DNA of 8,539 nucleotides, taken from Syntrophobacterales bacterium. GTDB taxonomy: Bacteria; Desulfobacterota; Syntrophobacteria; BM002. Below are positions 1 through 4,289 of this stretch, piece by piece. The notes beneath the pieces were generated by a model. The model worked only from the letters and a program-made list of their open reading frames with translations, did not search any database and was not told the origin of the DNA. The DNA lies in NCBI GenBank assembly GCA_030613915.1, contig JAUWKY010000072.1, positions 1 to 8,539 on the forward strand, written 5' to 3'. Position 1 is the first letter of the stretch, and each line of letters begins with the position of its first letter. Position numbers and translations under genes: made by a program.

Positions 1-133
1 TTCCTGGCGTCCTCGGACGTTGGTCCCTGCGACGTACCGTTCAGGTACGCCTCGGAACCAACACCCTGCGGTTGCCCGGTGGCCCGCCCATCTGCGTGAT
101 CTCGCGACAGCAATTCACGAAATATCCGGGCTT
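1..133. repeat. MITE-like repeat, copy 1 (left end outside window)
   Basis: This stretch matches 4142-4273 with about eleven substitutions and one single-base indel. It contains the same central stem CGTACC-GTTCA-GGTACG and ends in a diverged form of the terminal sequence (ACGAAATATCCGGGCTT against ATGAAATATCCGGGTT in copy 2). About 50 bases of its left part would lie before base 1. Peptides read through both copies are alike only because the DNA is repeated, so I call no gene here. Confidence 0.85.
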
Positions 134-213
134 GCACAGCAGCTTCTTCTCCGTAGCGAGGAACATTGGGTGGGGGATAGTGCTCGCAAAATTGGCTTGA
201 TCTGAGAGCATAA

Positions 214-241
214 TTGACATCTTACTAAAATCTGATACTCT
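214..241 (+). promoter_or_regulatory. Candidate sigma70-type promoter for the gene at 304
   Basis: A perfect -35 box TTGACA (214-219) is followed after 16 bases by TACTCT (236-241), which matches TATAAT weakly. It would give a leader of roughly 55 bases before the ATG at 304. The -35 is convincing and the -10 is poor. Confidence 0.35.
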
Positions 242-303
242 GCCACTGCGCTGAGTTCATATTGCTTGGTCGGAGTCCCGATTACCCTATTGGGAGTTTC
301 GAC

Positions 304-618
304 ATGAAGCGAGTGGCGAGCATAATTTTGGTTGTCGTGTGTATTGTAGGCCTAGCTTTTCCTGTTCAACTGTTCGGCGGCAGCGATGATTTTCAAAATC
401 TAGAGTTTTTCCTAGAGCGGGCGCTCAAAACCTCAAAAGACTCAACTGAACGCAACGAGGTCATTAACCGCTACCTGTTGAAAGCCCTTGCCCTCGTCTA
501 CCAGCAGAACAAAGAGCAGATCAGGCTCGATCGAGAAGCGCTTAAGGTTCTGAAACAGCTTCGGGATGTCGAGGTGAAAAAGACCAGAGAGCTTGAGAGA
601 TTACTGAGCAAGCACTAG
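304..618 (+). CDS. Small exported or membrane-anchored helical protein, unknown function
   Basis: The product is 104 residues. Residues 1-24 hold MKR followed by a long hydrophobic run (IILVVVCIVGLAF), which fits a signal peptide or an N-terminal membrane anchor. The rest is strongly helical and charged, with heptad-like spacing from about residue 65 to the end (QQNKEQIRLDREALKVLKQL), suggesting a coiled coil in the periplasm. I chose the ATG at 304 because GGGAG at 292-296 lies seven bases upstream. An in-frame TTG at 262 would put a polar stretch ahead of the signal sequence and lacks a ribosome binding site. The cysteine at residue 13 lies inside the hydrophobic core and is not a clear lipobox. 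I do not recognise the family. It is followed by the tRNA-Arg gene and appears to stand alone. Confidence 0.7.
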   Translation: MKRVASIILVVVCIVGLAFPVQLFGGSDDFQNLEFFLERALKTSKDSTERNEVINRYLLKALALVYQQNKEQIRLDREALKVLKQLRDVEVKKTRELERLLSKH

Positions 619-683
619 CCATAGGATGGTCACTTTCCTCGAGAAAGGTGAAACTTACAGGAATAATTTCTAATTTCGCTCAA

Positions 684-760
684 GCGCCTGTAGCTCAGTT
701 GGAGAGAGCAACGGACTTCTAATCCTTAGGTCGGGGGTTCAAATCCTCCCAGGCGCGCCA
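684..760 (+). tRNA. tRNA-Arg, anticodon TCT
   Basis: The full cloverleaf is visible. The acceptor stem GCGCCTG pairs perfectly with CAGGCGC, the D stem is GCTC/GAGC, the anticodon loop CTTCTAA gives TCT, and the T arm GGGGG-TTCAAAT-CCTCC has one G-T wobble. The discriminator is G and the CCA tail is encoded. The anticodon stem ACGGA/TCCTT holds one C-T mismatch at its second pair. Length is 77 bases. The anticodon reads AGA (and AGG by wobble). Confidence 0.96.
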
Positions 761-764
761 GGAT

Positions 765-801
765 AAAAAGCACCTAGGACATGCTTCCTGAGTGCTTTTT
801 T
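765..801 (+). terminator. Intrinsic terminator of tRNA-Arg
   Basis: AAAAAGCAC (765-773) pairs with GTGCTTTTT (792-800) and an inner AGGA/TCCT stem extends the hairpin. The 3' arm ends in a run of six T. It starts five bases after the tRNA CCA end. The A-rich 5' arm means it could also act on transcripts from the other strand. Confidence 0.85.
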
Positions 802-940
802 CATTTTCGACTCCTTTTGCACCCATTGCGTCAAAGAAAGGGTGAGAATCATAATCTGATTGGACAAGACACTTGGGCAAATTTCCACCTACATCGACAA
901 CATGATATGCCCTCGAGTGAACCCACCTTGAGAACTCTCA
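802..940. other. Intergenic stretch with no recognised content
   Basis: No credible coding region, RNA or repeat is visible between the tRNA terminator and the first long noncoding repeat. Short open frames here lack ribosome binding sites and do not look like protein. A 13-base string CTCCTTTTGCACC (from about 811) recurs near 3066 and may be chance. I found no RYYYAAC core that would start an attC-like site. Confidence 0.5.
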
Positions 941-1167
941 ATATCTTGTGCCAGAGAAAATTACAAATGAGTGTGAATTGAGGGAATGTAATCTTTACTT
1001 TCGCAATGACCCATGCCCCTACCCTACCTATAGCTCTAATGTTTACTGCTTGACTTTCTCGATGTGGATTTTGCAAGATTGGTTTGAGGCGGGGATTTGG
1101 GGTTGATGGGGTAGTTGCACTGTTATCGTATTATGCAGAAAATTTTCTGCCCAATAAGTAGTTGGGC
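941..1167 (+). repeat. Long noncoding direct repeat, copy A, ending at a GTTGGGC core
   Basis: This is one of two diverged direct copies; the other is 1700-1947. Exact shared blocks in the same order are ATATCTTGTGCC (941/1700), GAGTGTGAATT (969/1728), ACTTTCGCAATGACCCA (997/1755), TGTGGATTTTGCAAGATTG (1063/1815) and TATGCAGAAAATTTTCTGCC (1132/1912). The last block contains the perfect palindrome GCAGAAAATTTTCTGC. Ten bases after the palindrome, in both copies, comes a GTT core that opens the next gene unit. No protein frame is conserved between the copies, so this is conserved as DNA or RNA. Confidence 0.85.
1161..1167 (+). other. Candidate integron R' core GTTGGGC (start of cassette 1)
   Basis: The site fits the GTTRRRY consensus where IntI recombines between G and TT. 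It lies 24 bases before the next start codon, as usual for cassettes. It is exactly complementary to the GCCCAAC core at 1626-1632 downstream of the same gene, the relation expected between the two ends of one cassette. It also forms a local hairpin TGCCCAA-TAAGTAG-TTGGGCA with the preceding bases. Confidence 0.5.
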
Positions 1168-1184
1168 AACGAGGGGAAATTCCA

Positions 1185-1619
1185 ATGAAATACGTTTTTT
1201 TTCTTCTGATTTGTTTTCCCCTTATAGGGTACACACATCACCACGATGGATATATACCCGACACAGAAACGTCAATCACGGCCAGCCCTGGGCAAGCTTT
1301 CGACATCAAGGTTGGCCAGGAGGCCAGCATTTTCTCTCAGCAACTTTCACTTAAATTCTTGTCAGTTTCAGAAGATTCGCGTTGTCCACAAGGAACGAAT
1401 TGCATTTGGGAAGGCAATGGGAAGGTCAACATACAATTAACTTCCCAGGGCCAGACATCGGATACGGTAGAGCTTAATACAGCGATGTCCTTGCCATCAG
1501 AAGCGACATATCTAAATTATAATATATCACTTCTTGACCTGCAGCCTTACCCATTGGCGGGGAGAGCGATACAGCAATCCGAATATATTGCGACAGTGAG
1601 CGTTTCAACGGGAACTTGA
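1185..1619 (+). CDS. Secreted beta-rich protein with EDSRCP...CIW motif, unknown function
   Basis: The product is 144 residues. Residues 1-16 (MKYVFFLLICFPLIGY) form a signal peptide, followed by a small His-rich stretch THHHDG. The mature part is rich in alternating hydrophobic and polar residues (QLSLKFLSVSEDSRCPQG, KVNIQLTS, YNISLLDL, EYIATVSV), typical of a small beta-sandwich. Residues 63-75 carry EDSRCPQGTNCIW followed by EGNGKV. I recall this two-cysteine motif from small exported proteins and lipoproteins of unknown function, where the cysteines (67 and 73) may form a disulphide. No enzyme motif is visible. GAGGGG at 1171-1176 is a good ribosome binding site eight bases before the ATG. 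The gene is the only one in a cassette-like unit (about 1162 to 1941), which suggests mobile accessory cargo. Confidence 0.8.
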   Translation: MKYVFFLLICFPLIGYTHHHDGYIPDTETSITASPGQAFDIKVGQEASIFSQQLSLKFLSVSEDSRCPQGTNCIWEGNGKVNIQLTSQGQTSDTVELNTAMSLPSEATYLNYNISLLDLQPYPLAGRAIQQSEYIATVSVSTGT

Positions 1620-1625
1620 AATGAT

Positions 1626-1677
1626 GCCCAACGCGCTGCAGTCGGATCCGCCTACGGCGGACAGGCTCTGCAAGCAG
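1626..1677 (+). other. Partial attC-like site downstream of cassette 1 gene
   Basis: GCCCAAC (1626-1632) fits the R'' core RYYYAAC and complements the GTTGGGC at 1161. It is followed by GCGCTGCAG, a common L''-type sequence, and a foldable centre: TGCAG (1637-1641) pairs with CTGCA (1668-1672), enclosing TCCGCC-TAC-GGCGGA (1647-1661). It starts seven bases after the stop codon, as in many cassettes. The expected R' core within about 10-20 bases after the hairpin is absent. The next GTT core is at 1941, so a normal-length attC is not complete. Confidence 0.5.
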
Positions 1678-1699
1678 CTCCGCTTTCTTACCACTTTCG

Positions 1700-1947
1700 A
1701 TATCTTGTGCCGGAGCAAATCCCAGAAGAGTGTGAATTAAGGGATGTAATGCACACTTTCGCAATGACCCACCCCTCTGACCCCATCTGTAGTCTCCCCG
1801 CTTGAGCTTCCCGGTGTGGATTTTGCAAGATTGTTTTGAGTGCGGGGGCTGTAGAGGTGCTATTATTATGCTATGCAGAATTATTTCCGTATAGCATCTG
1901 AATTTGGAAGATATGCAGAAAATTTTCTGCCTAATAAACAGTTAGAA
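1700..1947 (+). repeat. Long noncoding direct repeat, copy B, ending at a GTTAGAA core
   Basis: This is the second copy of the repeat described at 941-1167, about 20 bases longer. The extra length comes mainly from an insertion around 1868-1905 that carries its own hairpin, ATGCTAT (1868-1874) with ATAGCAT (1891-1897), and an extra TATGCAGAA. The palindrome GCAGAAAATTTTCTGC is at 1915-1930 and the GTT core is again ten bases further on. The left edge lies about 22 bases after the attC-like hairpin of the previous unit. Confidence 0.85.
1941..1947 (+). other. Candidate integron R' core GTTAGAA (start of cassette 2)
   Basis: It differs from GTTRRRY only in the last base. It lies 14 bases before the next ATG. 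Six of seven bases complement the GTCTAAC core at 2849 downstream of the same gene. The preceding bases form a weaker version of the local hairpin seen at 1161 (CTAA-TAAACAG-TTAG), with a C-G pair replaced by T-A. Confidence 0.4.
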
Positions 1948-1954
1948 TCTACTA

Positions 1955-2749
1955 ATGAAGAAAACTCTATTCATAGCATTGGCTGCTATACTGCTTGCCT
2001 TTGCAGTCTTTTATGCGGCATCCATCCAGGGTAATAACAGAACAGTCAGGGTACTTTTCATTGGCAATAGTTTAACTGCCGTGAATAATCTCCCCGGTAT
2101 GGTCGCGGACATTGCCAAGTCTCATGGTTATAAGATGATCTATGATGCGTATACGCCGGGAGGGGCAAGACTCGCCCAGCATGCCGCCGACGCTAAGGTC
2201 CTGGAGAAATTGAGAGAACAACCTTGGGATTTTGTTGTGCTCCAGGAACAGAGCCAGTTTCCCGGCTTTTCGCACAAGCAACTTTCTACCGATGTGTTCC
2301 CATATGCGAAGCGTTTGGCTGAAGCGGTAAAGGAAGCCCATCGCCATACGAGCGTGGTGTTTTACATGGCCATGGCACGTCGAAACGGCGATCCTGCCAA
2401 TAAACATGTTTCGCCCGAACTGCTCACGTATGAAGGCATGCAAAAGCGCGTCAACCGGTGTTACCTTGAGATGGCGAAGGACAATCGCGGGTTGATCGCA
2501 CCTGTGGGCGAAGTGTGGAAGACAATTCGCAGACAAAACCCCAATTTCGATCTGTATTCTGATGATATACATCCCAATAAGACTGGGACGTATTTAGCGG
2601 CCTGCGTATTTTATGCTACGTTCTTTCGCAGTCCGTCCACCGGCTCGTTAGCGCCTCGTGAAGTAAACCGTGCGACAGCACAATCTCTTCAGAAGGTCGT
2701 TGATAGAATCGTGTTGAGGGCGGAAGGAAGATGGGACTGGAGGAAATAA
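1955..2749 (+). CDS. SGNH/GDSL-type hydrolase, exported or membrane-anchored
   Basis: The product is 264 residues. Residues 1-25 form a signal peptide or signal anchor (MKKTLFIALAAILLAFAVFY). Block I is LFIGNSLT at 34-41 with Ser39 as the likely nucleophile. A glycine-rich block II is YTPGGARL (66-73). VVLQEQSQ (94-101) takes the block III position. Block V is YSDDIHPNKTG (201-211), where Asp203 and His206 make the D-x-x-H pair of the catalytic triad. The VLFIGNS...NNLP start resembles the DUF4886-like branch of the SGNH superfamily. Such enzymes cleave esters, often acetyl groups on polysaccharides; the substrate here is unknown. The ATG at 1955 has no clear Shine-Dalgarno sequence and lies 14 bases from the cassette-like core, so translation may depend on upstream structure. 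It is the sole gene of cassette-like unit 2. Confidence 0.85.
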   Translation: MKKTLFIALAAILLAFAVFYAASIQGNNRTVRVLFIGNSLTAVNNLPGMVADIAKSHGYKMIYDAYTPGGARLAQHAADAKVLEKLREQPWDFVVLQEQSQFPGFSHKQLSTDVFPYAKRLAEAVKEAHRHTSVVFYMAMARRNGDPANKHVSPELLTYEGMQKRVNRCYLEMAKDNRGLIAPVGEVWKTIRRQNPNFDLYSDDIHPNKTGTYLAACVFYATFFRSPSTGSLAPREVNRATAQSLQKVVDRIVLRAEGRWDWRK

Positions 2750-2848
2750 TACTTTTAAGATGAATGGGAGAACAAAGATACAAATTCTCCGACTGATGCC
2801 TTCTTGTCTCTAATAATTCGTGCTGGCTCCCCTTATCAATAAAAGAAT

Positions 2849-2884
2849 GTCTAACAAAAGGGTGCAGACGGACCAGGCAAGCAG
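2849..2884 (+). other. Partial attC-like site downstream of cassette 2 gene
   Basis: GTCTAAC (2849-2855) fits RYYYAAC and complements six bases of GTTAGAA at 1941. The following sequence parallels the site at 1626: TGCAG at the same region (2863-2867), then CGGA, AGGC and AAGCAG (2879-2884), with the central hairpin of site 1 missing. No GTTRRRY core follows closely. The nearest similar string is GTTAGCT at 3177, which breaks the consensus. Confidence 0.4.
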
Positions 2885-3112
2885 TTTCTTTGGTTTTTCA
2901 GTGGTGAGTGAGCATTACATACTTCTACAGTTTACCTTTTGAGACCGAGCTACAATACTTTGCGCTAATTATTTTGAAACCTGAAGTTTGGATCAAGGGA
3001 TGTACTCTACAAAACCCACTGTTTGGTGGTTGTTTCGTTCCCTCATCATTCATCACACTCTGTCTCCTCCTTTTGCACCACTGAGTCGCAGTCAAGATGG
3101 TGGTTTTTCGTA

Positions 3113-3142
3113 TTGACAGTGTCGCTGGAATTCCTGTATTTT
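3113..3142 (+). promoter_or_regulatory. Candidate sigma70-type promoter upstream of the CNBD-like gene
   Basis: TTGACA (3113-3118) is followed after 18 bases by TATTTT (3137-3142), four of six matches to TATAAT. It points towards the short frame at 3221 and, some 270 bases on, the gene at 3414. The spacing is acceptable, but it rests on sequence match alone. Confidence 0.35.
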
Positions 3143-3220
3143 GCATTTAGGTAATCTTTCGTTATTATCTCGACCAGTTAGCTTGAGCTTTTCATTTGGT
3201 TGCAGATTGGTGGAGGAAAT

Positions 3221-3268
3221 ATGAACCTGAAATGGTGCCCCCGGGACTCCCAGTGGAATGTTGTCTGA
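3221..3268 (+). CDS. Possible short leader peptide (15 residues)
   Basis: GGAGGAAAT directly precedes an ATG that opens a frame encoding MNLKWCPRDSQWNVV and then TGA. The ribosome binding site is the best in this part of the window, and a promoter candidate lies about 80 bases upstream. The peptide has two tryptophans and matches nothing I know. It may be a leader, the first codons of a broken gene, or chance. I found no convincing continuation in another frame. Confidence 0.2.
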   Translation: MNLKWCPRDSQWNVV

Positions 3269-3413
3269 ACTGCTGGGAGCCACAGATATCTTCGCGTACA
3301 ATTGTCGTCACCTATTCTGCGAACACCGGTCCGCTTTCGCTCTCCATTCCTGCACCGCTCCCCGCTCTCTGTCACTTCCCTGTTCGTGCATTTAACTTCA
3401 TCCGGTTGAAATC

Positions 3414-3806
3414 ATGGTAGAGATTGATCCCTTTTTAATCTTGGAAGAAGAAGAGTATCAAGACGGAGATGTCATTTTAAGAGAGGGCACCTCCACAGAC
3501 TGGATTTATATCATCTTGGAAGGCCGGGTTAGGATCCAAAAGAGCACCCCTAAAGGTGTGGTGTCCATTACCACCCTTGGCGAGGAGCGCGTGGTGGGTG
3601 AAATGGCCTTTCTGGAGAAAGGTAAGGTGCCTCGCGCCGCTTCGGCGGTCGCTCTGGGGTATGTAAGATTGGGAGTCCTTGACCACGATAAACTCACCAA
3701 AGAATATGACTCGCTTTCTCCAGTTTTCAAGAAGTTAATCCTAACCCTCGTGCGACGTTTGCGCTCTGTTACGGATGCAGCCGTCAGATTCATTACGAAG
3801 CAGTAG
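3414..3806 (+). CDS. Cyclic-nucleotide-binding-domain protein (CRP/CNBD fold, stand-alone)
   Basis: The product is 130 residues and almost all of it is one cNMP-binding beta-roll. EYQDGDVILREGTSTDWIYIILEGRVRI (14-41) gives the first strands and the conserved glycine turns. VVGEMAFLEKGKVPRAASAVA (60-80) is the phosphate-binding cassette, with Gly-Glu at 62-63 and Arg-Ala at 74-75, residues that contact the cyclic nucleotide in CRP-type domains. The last 30 residues are helical (the C-helix region), and no helix-turn-helix or effector domain follows. It is therefore probably a small cytoplasmic sensor or regulatory subunit, not a DNA-binding CRP. The ATG is the only plausible start because a TAA lies in frame just upstream; its ribosome binding site is weak. 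It converges with the minus-strand cluster. Confidence 0.85.
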   Translation: MVEIDPFLILEEEEYQDGDVILREGTSTDWIYIILEGRVRIQKSTPKGVVSITTLGEERVVGEMAFLEKGKVPRAASAVALGYVRLGVLDHDKLTKEYDSLSPVFKKLILTLVRRLRSVTDAAVRFITKQ

Positions 3807-3829
3807 CAGGCAATTCGTGACAGACTAAA

Positions 3830-3854
3830 ACAGCCCACCAGTCTGGTGGGCTGT
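3830..3854. terminator. Hairpin between convergent genes, likely bidirectional terminator
   Basis: ACAGCCCACCA (3830-3840) and TGGTGGGCTGT (3844-3854) form a perfect 11-bp stem with a GTC loop, between the stop codons at 3806 and 3889. On the minus strand the 3' arm is followed by TTTTAG, a short T tract. On the plus strand no T run follows. It fits best as terminator of the minus-strand cluster and may also block plus-strand transcription. Confidence 0.7.
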
Positions 3855-3888
3855 AAGCAATACCATGTCTATCTGATTGCGACGGTCC

Positions 3889-4077
3889 CTAAGACCCCCT
3901 TTTCTGCAACTGCTCCACGTGTGAGTCCCACCTCTCTTTGGGACTCATTTTGACTTCTGCGCCCCTCTGGGGGGCGGCCTCTTCTTGTTCGATCTTTTTC
4001 CGGTCCCATAAAATGATCAGACCAAAAAGCCCAACCAATGCAAGGACCCCTATTGTAACCATAAGACCTGAACTCAT
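3889..4077 (-). CDS. Small single-span membrane protein, unknown function
   Basis: The product is 62 residues. Residues 5-24 form one transmembrane helix (LMVTIGVLALVGLFGLIILW), followed by a positively charged WDRKK border and a charged cytoplasmic tail rich in Glu, Lys and Gln. The layout suggests an N-out, C-in bitopic protein. AAAGGAG upstream of the ATG at 4077 is a strong ribosome binding site. The terminal inverted repeat of the MITE-like element begins at 4092, just behind it, so the element may now supply the leader or promoter. The gene is last in the minus-strand cluster. No family is recognised. Confidence 0.7.
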   Translation of the reverse strand: MSSGLMVTIGVLALVGLFGLIILWDRKKIEQEEAAPQRGAEVKMSPKERWDSHVEQLQKRGS

Positions 4078-4091
4078 GTGCGATCTCCTTT

Positions 4092-4273
4092 AACCCGGAT
4101 ATTTCATGAATCACTTGCTGCGACCACGGATATGGCCGTCCTTCCTGGCCTCCTCGGGTGTCGGCCCCTGCGACGTACCGTTCAGGTACGCCTCGGAACC
4201 AAACCCCTGCGGTTGCCCGGTGGCACGCCCATCTTCGTGGTCTCGCGACAGCAATTCATGAAATATCCGGGTT
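4092..4273. mobile_element. MITE-like element with perfect 20-bp terminal inverted repeats (copy 2, complete)
   Basis: AACCCGGATATTTCATGAAT (4092-4111) is the exact reverse complement of 4254-4273. Inner arms also pair, for example GACCACG (4122-4128) with CGTGGTC (4236-4242). The centre holds CGTACC-GTTCA-GGTACG (4174-4190). The 182-bp element can fold into a long imperfect hairpin and carries no credible gene. Copy 1 lies at 1-133 and a lone terminus at 7495. I see no obvious target-site duplication next to the ends. The pattern suits a non-autonomous element moved by a transposase elsewhere in the genome, or an extragenic palindromic repeat. Confidence 0.75.
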
Positions 4274-4275
4274 GA

Positions 4276-4288
4276 CCCCGATGCGGGG
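4276..4288 (-). terminator. GC-rich hairpin just after the GlpX-like gene
   Basis: CCCCG-ATG-CGGGG lies directly behind the stop codon at 4290 on the minus strand, between that gene and the MITE-like element. No T run follows, so it may be a weak terminator or a transcript-stabilising stem. Confidence 0.3.
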
Positions 4289-4289
4289 G

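Larger units (their letters stand above)
2885..3413. other. Long intergenic region, mostly unassigned
   Basis: Between the second attC-like site and the CNBD-like gene I see only a promoter candidate (3113-3142) and a 15-codon open frame with a good ribosome binding site (3221). Longer frames on either strand have poor composition and no recognisable motifs. The stretch is AT-rich, with pyrimidine-rich segments around 3040-3080 and 3340-3390. By position it could hold a decayed third cassette, but I cannot support that. Confidence 0.4.

Noticed and set aside
20..205. Open frame giving a peptide similar to one read at 4158-4544
   Set aside because: The similarity is confined to the shared MITE-like DNA repeat; no ribosome binding site or protein motif supports a gene, and beyond the repeat the two frames diverge completely.
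941..1947. Considered as long terminal repeats of a composite transposon around the gene at 1185
   Set aside because: The copies are direct and carry no transposase or protein frame, and each precedes a different gene. The cassette-like cores account for the boundaries better.
2072..2572. 166-residue frame antisense to the SGNH hydrolase gene
   Set aside because: It is a shadow of a gene with clear catalytic motifs on the plus strand and has no motif of its own.
3177..3183. GTTAGCT as the core opening a third cassette
   Set aside because: The sixth base breaks GTTRRRY, no complementary RYYYAAC core was found downstream, and no clear gene follows closely.
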